64,000 nucleotides of DNA from Paracoccus isoporae. Lineage in GTDB: Bacteria > Pseudomonadota > Alphaproteobacteria > Rhodobacterales > Rhodobacteraceae. Shown here piece after piece: positions 55,179 through 63,376 of this stretch. The DNA is taken from positions 248,001-312,000 of the forward strand of contig NZ_FNAH01000003.1 of the NCBI RefSeq assembly GCF_900101865.1. Reading direction: 5' to 3'. The translations under genes and the position numbers were made by a program. How positions within the stretch are numbered: position 1 is the stretch's first letter; every line of letters begins with the position of its first letter. The notes beneath the pieces are model-generated. The model was not told the DNA's origin and did not search any database. It saw nothing but the letters and a program-made list of their open reading frames with translations.

Positions 55179-56126
55179 TTAGTACTCCACCTTCTTGTAG
55201 ACGAATTTGATGTAGGAGATCGCGATCAGCCCGACGATCAGCGCCAGCACATAGGCAGAGGCAGAGCCCACGCCGATATCGAAGGGCGGCTGGAACGCGG
55301 TTTTGTAGGTGTACCAAGCAGCCACCCATGTATCGTCGCCCGGCCCGCCTTGGGTGATAGCGAAGATCTCGTCAAACACCATAAAGGCGAAGGTGGTGCG
55401 AAGGATCAGCGTCACCGCCAGAACCGGGCGCAAGAGCGGCAGGGTGATGTGGCGGAATTTCTTCCACGCGCTCGCCCCGTCCAGCTCGGCCGCCTCATAG
55501 AGGTGATCGGGAATGCCCTGCAATGCGGCGTGATAAAGCAGGATGTTGAAGGGCGTCGTCCGCCAGACATAGGAGACGACCACGGCCATGAACGCCGTCT
55601 CGGTATTGCCGAGCCAGTTCACATATTCGTCGATCGCGCCGAGATTATAGAGAACCCGGTTCAGATAGCCGAACTGCGTGTTGAAGATGAAGGACCACAG
55701 AAAGCCGTTGACGATGGGCGGCACCGCCCAGGGCACGAGGATCAGGAATTTCGTCACCTTGGACAGGCGGATGTCGCTGTTGCTGATGACAAGCGCAATG
55801 GCGAGGCCGATCACCACCTCCAGCACGACCGACACGAAGACGAAGAGGAACGTCGTGCGCAGCGCCTTCCAGAAGACCGGGTCCGAAAACAGCTTGGCGT
55901 AATTGTCGAAACCCGCCCAGGGATATTCGCCAGAGCGCAATTCGCGCACGCCGACATCGTGGAAGGACAGATAGCCCGCGAAGAAGATGGGATAGGCGAG
56001 AATGACGGCGAAGATCAGCATCGAGGGCAGGTTCATCCCGAGGGCCAGCCGGCCCTGAGAGGCCTCGGTCCTGAACAATCGCCGGAAGAGCCCGGGCGCG
56101 CGCGCGTCGGTGGCTTGGGTGGTCAT
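55179..56126 (-). CDS. Carbohydrate ABC transporter permease, UgpA/MalF type
   Basis: A 315-residue permease. Helix 1 begins at about residue 34 (MLIFAVILAYPIFFAGYLSF). The EAA loop is HLYEAAELDGASAWKKFRHITLPLLRPVL. ATG 56126 was preferred over an upstream in-frame Met because GGAG lies at the right distance and the extra residues look non-native. It forms the channel with the downstream permease. Confidence 0.92.
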   Translation of the reverse strand: MTTQATDARAPGLFRRLFRTEASQGRLALGMNLPSMLIFAVILAYPIFFAGYLSFHDVGVRELRSGEYPWAGFDNYAKLFSDPVFWKALRTTFLFVFVSVVLEVVIGLAIALVISNSDIRLSKVTKFLILVPWAVPPIVNGFLWSFIFNTQFGYLNRVLYNLGAIDEYVNWLGNTETAFMAVVVSYVWRTTPFNILLYHAALQGIPDHLYEAAELDGASAWKKFRHITLPLLRPVLAVTLILRTTFAFMVFDEIFAITQGGPGDDTWVAAWYTYKTAFQPPFDIGVGSASAYVLALIVGLIAISYIKFVYKKVEY

Positions 56127-56193
56127 CGCGAACTCCAGCTCACGGAAGAAGGGAAGCGGGGGGCGGGCGCGTCGCACGCCCGCCCCTGATGCG

Positions 56194-57561
56194 TCAGGCC
56201 TTGGCCTTGTCGATATTGGCGATCATGTTGTCGCAGGCTTCGTCGGGCGTGATCTGGCCGCGCAGACAGGCGGTCAGCTCGACATTCAGCATCTCGTTCC
56301 ATTGCGGATACCAGGGCTCGTTCACCGCCGGCACCACCTCCGGGTAGGGCACGGCCTTGTCGAAGATGTTGAGCATCGCGTCGACATCCACGCGCTCGGA
56401 CCACATCTCGCGCAGCTCGGGGCTGTTGAGCACAGATGTGTATCCCGGCGCCAGCATCGAGCTTTTGGCCAGTGCGAGCGCTTGGGTATAGACGCCGTCC
56501 TGCGTCTTGCCGCCCAGATATTGCAGCATCTTCCACGCCCATTCCCGGTCGCGCGTCGCCTCGGACAGCATGTAATACCAGGTCACCGCCAGCGTCTTGC
56601 CGTCGCCCGGCATGGGGTGGATGCGGCCCTTACCGGCAATCGGGGACTGCGCGGGGTCATTGACCACGTTCATGTAGTAATTATGCAGCGCGCCCAGATA
56701 GATGTGGTTGCCGGTGTTGAACACCTTCACCGCGGGCAGGAATTTCAGGTTCAGCGAATCGGGATCGGCGATCTCATGCTTGAGGAAGCTGTCCTGAAAA
56801 TATTGCAGCGCCTCGCGCGCCACCGATCCCGGCCCGAGTTCCGGGGTCATGTCGGGGGCGAAGATGCGCCCGCCGCGATTGGCGACCTGCGCAAACCAGG
56901 TGCCCGGCAGCGGATCGAAGGCCGCGCCCGCGACCCAGAGCAGGGGGTGATTCGAGACGCCATCGGCCTTGGCCTTCAGGCATTGCTCGGTCAGCTCTTC
57001 CCAGGTGGTGAAGGGGGTGTCGGCGAAACCGGCCTTTTCCAGCAGCTCGCTGTTATAGATGAAGTTCCAGGCGATCGACAGATAGGGCAGCCCCCAGATC
57101 TGGTCGTCGCGCGTGGCAATGCTGCGCGCCAGCGGCGTCATGTCGGCGGCGTATTCTTCCAGCCCCGGCAGCCCGTCCAGAGGTGCGGCAATGCCCTGAT
57201 CGATATAGCTGGCCATGGTCTGCAGGGGAGAGACCAGAACGTCGATATCCTCGCCCGCCGCATACATCGAGGTCAGCTTGGCGATTTGCGGGTCGATATT
57301 CGGCTCGATGATCTTCTCGACCGGAATGCCCCAATCGGCTTCGAATTTCGCGGCGATGTCGTCATAGATATTACCGAACTGCCATACGACGAAATTGATC
57401 TGATCCACGTCGGCGTCCGGCCGCATCGCCCATGCTTGATCCTGTGCGAATGCGCCGCGCGGATACAGGCCCGATCCGGCGGCCACGGCAGCGGCCATGG
57501 CGCCGAGAAACCGACGGCGCGCCATGATGACGTCTTGCGCTGAGGTTTTCACTTTTGTCAC
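56194..57561 (-). CDS. Carbohydrate ABC transporter substrate-binding protein
   Basis: A 455-residue extracellular sugar-binding protein (UgpB/MalE-like). The leader has a twin-arginine motif (ARRRFLGAMAAAVAAG) and cleavage is expected after GAFA. The start is GTG 57561 with a strong GGGAGGAAAA site. It is the first gene of a minus-strand operon running through permeases, ATPase, amidase, kinase and phosphatase. The TAAACGCAAAT repeats lie 72-98 bases upstream. Confidence 0.9.
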   Translation of the reverse strand: MTKVKTSAQDVIMARRRFLGAMAAAVAAGSGLYPRGAFAQDQAWAMRPDADVDQINFVVWQFGNIYDDIAAKFEADWGIPVEKIIEPNIDPQIAKLTSMYAAGEDIDVLVSPLQTMASYIDQGIAAPLDGLPGLEEYAADMTPLARSIATRDDQIWGLPYLSIAWNFIYNSELLEKAGFADTPFTTWEELTEQCLKAKADGVSNHPLLWVAGAAFDPLPGTWFAQVANRGGRIFAPDMTPELGPGSVAREALQYFQDSFLKHEIADPDSLNLKFLPAVKVFNTGNHIYLGALHNYYMNVVNDPAQSPIAGKGRIHPMPGDGKTLAVTWYYMLSEATRDREWAWKMLQYLGGKTQDGVYTQALALAKSSMLAPGYTSVLNSPELREMWSERVDVDAMLNIFDKAVPYPEVVPAVNEPWYPQWNEMLNVELTACLRGQITPDEACDNMIANIDKAKA

Positions 57562-57632
57562 GTTTTCCTCCCAATTTTCTGTCTGACGGCTTGGATCAAC
57601 CAGCGGTTGCCGACCGTCTGCTCTGCTAGATG

Positions 57633-57775
57633 TAAACGCAAATCAACATAAACGCAAATATTTATCGCATGAATTCACATACAACACGCGATTTTATCGT
57701 TATGCGCGAGTTTTCTGTTGACAAACGCCTCACAAATAACCACATTCGAGAGCATATCAACATAACCGCACAAAT
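57633..57775. promoter_or_regulatory. Repeated CGCA-type operators between the importer and BtpA
   Basis: TAAACGCAAAT occurs twice (57633-57643, 57649-57659). A longer unit, TCAACATAA followed by ACGCA-AAT (57643-57659) or CCGCACAAAT (57757-57775), is repeated 114 bases apart, once near each divergent gene. The region is strongly AT-rich, and a perfect TTGACA (57718-57723) may be the -35 box for BtpA. The layout suggests one repressor binding at both promoters, perhaps with looping. Confidence 0.5.
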
Positions 57776-57790
57776 CAGGAGCCGCTCCGC

Positions 57791-58588
57791 ATGTTCGACT
57801 TTCTCAATGCCGACAAGGCCGTCATTTCCATGTGTCACATCGGCGCCCTTCCCGGCGCTCCGCTCTATGACGCGGATGGCGGGATGGAGAAGCTGATCGA
57901 AAATGCCATTTCGGACATTGAGAAGCTGCAGGACGGTGGCGTCGATGCGATCATGTTCGGCAACGAGAATGACCGCCCTTACCTGCTCAAGGCGACGCCG
58001 GAATCGATTGCCGCGTACACGGCGGTCATTACCGCCTGCAAACCGCATCTGAAGGTGCCGTTCGGCGTCAACTATCTGTGGGATCCGACGGCCTCGGTCG
58101 CGGTCGCCAATGCCACCGGCGCGAAATGGGTCCGCGAGATCTTCACCGGCGTCTTCGCATCCGACATGGGCGTGTGGGCACCTGATGCCGCCACGCCGGC
58201 GCGGCTGAAGCGCAATCTGGGCCGGCAGGATCTCAAGCTGTTCTTCAACATCAATGCCGAATTCGCCCATTCGCTGGATCAGCGCCCGATCGAGCTGCGC
58301 GCGAAATCCGCGATCTTCTCGTCGCTGGCCGATGCGATTCTCGTCTCCGGCCCGATCACCGGCCAGCCCGCGGACGGCTCCGATCTGCGGAAGGTCGCCG
58401 AAGCGGTTGGCGATCTGGTGCCGGTCTTTGCCAATACCGGCGTGAATATCGACAATATCAAGGATGTGTTGTCCGTCGCATCTGGCTGCATCATCGGCAC
58501 CCATTTCAAGATCGACGGTGACACCTGGAACGCGGTGGACGGCGACCGGGTCAAGCGGTTCATGGATGTCGTGAACTCTGTTCGCTAA
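57791..58588 (+). CDS. BtpA/SgcQ family protein
   Basis: A 265-residue TIM-barrel-like protein of the BtpA family. Diagnostic segments are MCHIGALPGAPLYD, DAIMFGNENDRPYL and PFGVNYLWDP at the N-terminal half, and ILVSGPITGQPADGSDL, VFANTGVN and IIGTHFKIDG toward the end. BtpA was first linked to photosystem I assembly in cyanobacteria, but bacterial homologues such as SgcQ lie in sugar operons and may be aldolase- or nucleoside-processing-like enzymes. Its promoter region shares repeats with the importer operon, placing it in the same regulon. AGGAG lies before the ATG. Confidence 0.9.
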   Translation: MFDFLNADKAVISMCHIGALPGAPLYDADGGMEKLIENAISDIEKLQDGGVDAIMFGNENDRPYLLKATPESIAAYTAVITACKPHLKVPFGVNYLWDPTASVAVANATGAKWVREIFTGVFASDMGVWAPDAATPARLKRNLGRQDLKLFFNINAEFAHSLDQRPIELRAKSAIFSSLADAILVSGPITGQPADGSDLRKVAEAVGDLVPVFANTGVNIDNIKDVLSVASGCIIGTHFKIDGDTWNAVDGDRVKRFMDVVNSVR

Positions 58589-58662
58589 GAACGGACGCAT
58601 CCATGATCTGGGGCTGGCTCTCCTCCGCCAGCCCCATCCACATTGGTCTTGACGGACACAAG

Positions 58663-60144
58663 ATGACGACGCCGAACATTCTCTGGATCACCACCGATCA
58701 ACAGCGCTACGACACGATCCGCGCCCACGGCAACACGGCAATCAACACGCCCAATCTGGACCGGCTGGCAGCCGAGGGTATGTCGTTCATGAACGCCTAT
58801 TGCCAGGCGCCGATCTGCACGCCGAGCCGCGCCTCCTTCATGACCGGGCGTTATCCGGCCTCGCATCACGTGCATCGCAACGGCAACGACCATTTCCCGC
58901 CGACCGAGCGGATCCTGCCCCGGATCCTGAAGGACAGCACCGCCTACACCACCTGCCTTCTGGGCAAGCATCACCTGTCGCGGTCCGAGGACCGGATCGA
59001 GCTGATCCCAGAGGATGGCTATGACCACGCCGAGCTGTGCGATTGCTGGCCCATCGGGCGCGCTTATGACGCGTGGCTGAAGGAAAAGCACGGTGTCGAG
59101 GATCCGCTGAAGCTGTATCCCGAATTGCTGCAGGCCTCGCCCCGCGATTACGGGCCGGGCTTTCCGATGGAGATGCAGCAGGCGACGTGGTGGGGCGAAC
59201 GCGCCACCGCCTTCATCGAACGACAGCATGATGCGCCCTGGTTCATGAACCTCAACGCCGTCGATCCGCACCCGCCCTTCTTTCCGCCGCAGGAATTTCT
59301 GGACCGCTACGATCCCGAGGACATGCCCCTGCCGCTCTATCGTGAGAGCGACGTGGCCCGGCAGGAGGGGTTCTGGGACATCGATCAGCAATGGAAGAAG
59401 ATCCAGGATGTCCGCCATTACGATCCCGCCGAGGATATCGACCAGTCCGAGATCCCGCTGGAGCAGCGCAACCTGTTCGATTTCCCGCCCGACACCTATG
59501 ACGCGCGCTATGTGAAGGCCTGTTATTACGCGATGATCGAGATGATCGATGATCGCGTCGGCGCGGTGCTGGAGGCACTGGAGCGCACGGGTCAGGCCGA
59601 GAACACGATCGTCATCTTCACCTCGGATCATGGCGAGATGATGGGCGATCACGGCATGCTGTACAAAGGCTGCCGCTTCTTCGAGGGGCTGGTTCATGTG
59701 CCGCTGATCGTGAAATGGCCGGGCGTGACGAAACCCGGCAGCCGCAGCGACGCATTGGTCGAATTGATCGACATTGCGCCGACCCTGCTGGAGATCGCGG
59801 GCACCGAGATTCCCTATAACATGCAGGGCAAGTCTCTTGTCCCGCTGTTGCGTGGCGAGACGGAGACGCACAAGCCCCATGTGGTCTGCGAGTTCAACGA
59901 GGCTCTGGCCGGGATGCCCTATCAAAGCCACGGCACGATGGTGTTTGACGGCCGCTACAAGACCTGCATGTACCACAAGGCCGGCAAGGCCGAGATCTTC
60001 GATCTGCAGGAAGATCCGGGCGAGTTCGAGTCTCTCTGGGACAAGCCGGGCTTCGAGACAGAGCAGATCCGTCTGCTGAAGCAGCATCTCGACGCGGTGA
60101 TGGCGACCAGCGATGCCGGGATCGAGCGGACGGGGAATTACTGA
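58663..60144 (+). CDS. Sulfatase (type I, Cys-type formylglycine)
   Basis: A 493-residue cytoplasmic sulfatase of the alkaline-phosphatase superfamily. The maturation motif C52-T-P-S-R56 (ICTPSRASFMTGRYP) places the Cys to be converted to formylglycine. Metal ligands are in TTDQQ and TSDHGEMMGDHGM. No signal peptide is seen, so the substrate would be imported first, fitting the divergent ABC importer. It needs a formylglycine-generating enzyme or anSME encoded elsewhere. Relatives act on choline-, carbohydrate- or polyol-sulfates. It starts 74 bases after BtpA. Confidence 0.92.
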   Translation: MTTPNILWITTDQQRYDTIRAHGNTAINTPNLDRLAAEGMSFMNAYCQAPICTPSRASFMTGRYPASHHVHRNGNDHFPPTERILPRILKDSTAYTTCLLGKHHLSRSEDRIELIPEDGYDHAELCDCWPIGRAYDAWLKEKHGVEDPLKLYPELLQASPRDYGPGFPMEMQQATWWGERATAFIERQHDAPWFMNLNAVDPHPPFFPPQEFLDRYDPEDMPLPLYRESDVARQEGFWDIDQQWKKIQDVRHYDPAEDIDQSEIPLEQRNLFDFPPDTYDARYVKACYYAMIEMIDDRVGAVLEALERTGQAENTIVIFTSDHGEMMGDHGMLYKGCRFFEGLVHVPLIVKWPGVTKPGSRSDALVELIDIAPTLLEIAGTEIPYNMQGKSLVPLLRGETETHKPHVVCEFNEALAGMPYQSHGTMVFDGRYKTCMYHKAGKAEIFDLQEDPGEFESLWDKPGFETEQIRLLKQHLDAVMATSDAGIERTGNY

Positions 60145-60192
60145 GCGCCAGTCATCGCGACCAACGATGCGCGGCGGGGCCCGGCCACCGCC

Positions 60193-60900
60193 CTAGCGCG
60201 GCTTGTGCTGCAACCGGCCGTAGAGCGCGTCCCAGCTATGCTGGTCGAGCGGTTTTTCCCCGCGCACTTCGGGGCGCACATCCGCACTGCGCAGGTTGAA
60301 GCCGCTCAGAACCGCGGGGCGCGCCTCCATGCGGTCCAGCCAGCGATCGATGGCAGAGGCATCGAATGGCGTCGGGTACCGGTCACGGAACCCCTTCACG
60401 TACGGATAGCAGGCAATGTCCGCAATGGAGTATTCATCGACGATGAACTGACGGCCGGTCAGTTGGGCATTGAGAACCCGGCGCAGGCGATCCGCCTCGT
60501 TCCGGTAACGCTCGATCGCGTAGGGGATCTTGTCGCGGGCATAATGGTTGAAATGGTGAAGCTGGCCGAACATCGGCCCGATCCCGCTCATCTGGAACAT
60601 CAGCCATTGCAGGCAATGATACCGGCGCTGCGGATCGGTGGGCATCAGCAGACCGGTCTTTTCCGCGAGATAGATCAGGATCGCACCCGATTCGAACATG
60701 GCGAGCGCACGCCCGCCCGGCCCGTCATGGTCAAGGATCGCCGGCTGCTTGTTGTTGGGGCTGATCTTCAGGAATGCCGGGTCGAACTGATCTCCGTTCA
60801 GGATGTCGATGAAGCGGACCCGGTAATCCAGCCCGGTCTCTTCCAGCATGATGGCGATCTTGCGGCCGTTCGAGGTCGGCCCGTAGTAGAAATCGATCAT
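60193..60900 (-). CDS. Glutathione S-transferase family protein, nu-class-like
   Basis: A 235-residue GST with an N-terminal thioredoxin-like domain and helical C-domain. The active-site region GPTSNGRKI (Thr9/Asn11) and the gamma-glutamyl-binding E70-S71 in FESGAI match the YfcG/YghU (Ure2-like) group, which shows disulfide-bond reductase or peroxidase activity. YLAEKTG and the QWLMFQMSGIGPMFGQLHHF segment support this. It is the last gene of the TRAP operon. Confidence 0.9.
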   Translation of the reverse strand: MIDFYYGPTSNGRKIAIMLEETGLDYRVRFIDILNGDQFDPAFLKISPNNKQPAILDHDGPGGRALAMFESGAILIYLAEKTGLLMPTDPQRRYHCLQWLMFQMSGIGPMFGQLHHFNHYARDKIPYAIERYRNEADRLRRVLNAQLTGRQFIVDEYSIADIACYPYVKGFRDRYPTPFDASAIDRWLDRMEARPAVLSGFNLRSADVRPEVRGEKPLDQHSWDALYGRLQHKPR

Positions 60901-60956
60901 CGTCCCCTGTCCTTTCCTGCGCCGGCATCAGCCTGTCTCGCCACGCCTGCGCCGTG

Positions 60957-61493
60957 TCACCTGCCAAGCTGATCGACGGCCAGCGAGATACGCTCCCGCA
61001 GCGCCGGGGTCGCCACGCTGTGGTTCACCTCATCCGCGGACCGGACCCCGCCGAGCGTGATGTCCCAGGGCAAGACATGCGCACCCAGACAGGCAAGCGG
61101 CACCCGCAAGGCCGCCAGCCCACGCCAGCCGCCCAGCGGAGACCCGGAGGCCGCGGCAAGCAGGACGGGCTTGCCCCGCGTGGCATAAGGCCTGATCCGG
61201 CTCAGCCAGTCGATCGCGTTCTTGAGCGGACCGGGGGTCGAGAAATTATACTCCGGCGACACGATCAGCAGGCCGTCCGCCGCCAGAATATCCTGCGCGA
61301 TCTGGCGGATCTCCGCAGGAACGCCGTCCACGCGCTCCCGCAGGTCGGTGTAGAGGGGCAGATCCTCGACCACGGCATAGTCCAGTTCCGACAGGCTGTG
61401 GCCGCGATCCGCCAGAACGCCTTCGAGATGCGCGAACAGGGCGCGATTGACCGAATCCGGCCGGGTCGATGCTGCGAATCCGTATAGTCTCAT
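60957..61493 (-). CDS. NADPH-dependent FMN reductase
   Basis: A 178-residue flavodoxin-like reductase (ChrR/YieF type). The phosphate-binding loop for FMN is STRPDSVNRAL near residue 9, and the flavin-contact motif SPEYNFSTPGPLKNAIDWLSR is at about 79-99. It could reduce quinones, azo compounds or metals, or supply reduced FMN to a monooxygenase. It lies 24 bases downstream of the TRAP large-permease gene, indicating that it belongs with uptake of the TRAP substrate. Confidence 0.9.
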   Translation of the reverse strand: MRLYGFAASTRPDSVNRALFAHLEGVLADRGHSLSELDYAVVEDLPLYTDLRERVDGVPAEIRQIAQDILAADGLLIVSPEYNFSTPGPLKNAIDWLSRIRPYATRGKPVLLAAASGSPLGGWRGLAALRVPLACLGAHVLPWDITLGGVRSADEVNHSVATPALRERISLAVDQLGR

Positions 61494-61517
61494 CTCGGTC
61501 CCTCCGCGCGCCTCAAA

Positions 61518-62828
61518 TCAAGGCCCGTACATCAGATGCACCAGATAGAGCGACAGGCCCGGGATCAGGATGATCAGCGTGATGCGGATGCAATCGGCAA
61601 GCAGGAACGGGGTGACCGCACGGTACAGATCGCGCATTGAAAGGTCCGGCGCCGCGCCCTTCACGACGAACAGATTCATGCCGACGGGCGGAGTGATCAG
61701 TCCGATTTCGACGACCGAGAGCAGGAGGATGCCGAACCAGATCGCGTCGATCTCGTAGCTCAATACCACCGGGAAAACGAAGGGCATGGTCAGAAAGATC
61801 ATCGACACCGAATCCATGAAGCAGCCCAGCACGATATACAGAACCACAATCCCCAGGATCACCTGAACGCGCGAAGGTGCGCTGTCGTGGACCCAGTCCG
61901 TCAGGGCCTGGGCAATCTGCGTGGTCTCGATGAAGGAGTTGAACAGCGCCGCGCCGATCAGGATGAAGAAGATCATGCCGGTCAGCGACGCGCTTTCGCG
62001 TGCGCTGCGCAGGATCGCGGCGCGGTGCAGGCGGCCGCGCAGAGCGGCAATCAACGTCACGCCGACCACGCCCACCGACGCCGCCTCGGTCGGGGAAAAC
62101 AGCCCGGCGAACAGCCCGCCCAGGACCACCCCGAACACCACCACGACCGGCCAGGCGCTCAGCGCGAGCTGCAGGCGCTGCACAAGCGGGACGCGGTCCG
62201 CGGCGGCAGGAAACAGCGCGGGCTTCAGCCGCGCGGTCGCCCAGATCGCGGACATGTAAAGAACGGTCGCCAGCAATCCGGGGATGATCGCCGCGACGAA
62301 CAGCCGGCCGATGGATTGCTCTGCCAGGATGGCGTAGATCACCAGAATGATGCTCGGCGGGATCAGCACGCCCAGCGTCCCGCCGGCCGCGACGGTGGCC
62401 GCGGAAAGGGCGCTGTCATAGCCCCGGCCGCGCATTTCCCCGATCGAGATCTGCCCCATCGTGGCCGCCGTCGCCAGCGACGAGCCGCAGATGGCGCCGA
62501 ACCCCGCACATGCCGCAATCGTGCCCATCGACAGCCCGCCGCGACAACTGCCGAAAGCCGCTGAACCGGCATCGTAGAGATTGCGCGACAGGCCCGTATG
62601 CAGGGCCAGCGTCCCCATCAGCACGAAGAGCGGCACGACCGACAGCCCATAGGGAAAGGTCGCCGCAAAGGGCAGGTCGCCGACGACAAACAGCGTGGTC
62701 GCCCAGCCATTGATCGCCGCGCCGCCGATCAGCCCGACGATCGACATGGCAATCGCAATCGGCACGCGCATGGCCAGCAGCAGAAAGAAAGCCCCGATGC
62801 CGGTCAGGCCGATCTCGAACGCGGTCAT
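61518..62828 (-). CDS. TRAP transporter large permease (DctM type)
   Basis: A 436-residue membrane protein with about twelve hydrophobic segments. DctM-family features are GFGAICGSSLATAATMGQISIGEMRGRGYD, GTLGVLIPPSIILVIYAILAEQSIGRLF and GLITPPVGMNLFVVKG. It performs sodium-coupled transport of an organic acid handed over by the DctP-type binding protein. ATGA overlap with the small-subunit gene. Confidence 0.94.
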   Translation of the reverse strand: MTAFEIGLTGIGAFFLLLAMRVPIAIAMSIVGLIGGAAINGWATTLFVVGDLPFAATFPYGLSVVPLFVLMGTLALHTGLSRNLYDAGSAAFGSCRGGLSMGTIAACAGFGAICGSSLATAATMGQISIGEMRGRGYDSALSAATVAAGGTLGVLIPPSIILVIYAILAEQSIGRLFVAAIIPGLLATVLYMSAIWATARLKPALFPAAADRVPLVQRLQLALSAWPVVVVFGVVLGGLFAGLFSPTEAASVGVVGVTLIAALRGRLHRAAILRSARESASLTGMIFFILIGAALFNSFIETTQIAQALTDWVHDSAPSRVQVILGIVVLYIVLGCFMDSVSMIFLTMPFVFPVVLSYEIDAIWFGILLLSVVEIGLITPPVGMNLFVVKGAAPDLSMRDLYRAVTPFLLADCIRITLIILIPGLSLYLVHLMYGP

Positions 62829-63376
62829 CTGTCCGCCCCGCCCGGATCGGGATCCCCGGTCTCGGCAAAGATCGCTGACGCGGCGGCCAGCACCGACAGG
62901 GCCAGCCCGGTCACGATGGGCACCCAGTAGAAGATCATGGGGATGCGCATGTTCTGCGACACGTCGCCATAGGCCCAGATCAGCCTGGCCTGACCCCAGA
63001 CCGCGACGCTCAGAACGCCGCAGACGACGGCGCCGGCCAGCCAGCCCAACATGGCGAGCACGCGCGCCACCGAGGCCGGCATCATGTCCGACAACACGGT
63101 CACGGCCACATGCGCGCGGCGCGAGAACGCATAGGCGATGCAGGGAAAGACCGTGTACATCATCGCGAGCTGGGTGATGTCGATCATGCCGGGCACGGGG
63201 ACGCCGACGGTGTTGCGCAGGATGACATCCAGCACGGTCAGCAGCGCAATGCCCGCGAGGCAGGCCGTCGAGACGACCACCAGCACATCGCCGATCCGGT
63301 CGGCGCAGCGCAGCATCCCCTGGGTCCGCGCGCCCTGCCCCGCCATCGTCTCGACGCCCGCGCCGGAGTCAGTCAT
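62825..63376 (-). CDS. TRAP transporter small permease (DctQ type)
   Basis: A 183-residue protein with four predicted transmembrane helices. The DctQ motif LDVILRNTVGVPVPG lies after helix 1, with FSRRAHVAV following helix 2. It forms the membrane complex with DctM. It overlaps both neighbours by a few bases. Confidence 0.92.
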   Translation of the reverse strand: MTDSGAGVETMAGQGARTQGMLRCADRIGDVLVVVSTACLAGIALLTVLDVILRNTVGVPVPGMIDITQLAMMYTVFPCIAYAFSRRAHVAVTVLSDMMPASVARVLAMLGWLAGAVVCGVLSVAVWGQARLIWAYGDVSQNMRIPMIFYWVPIVTGLALSVLAAASAIFAETGDPDPGGADR

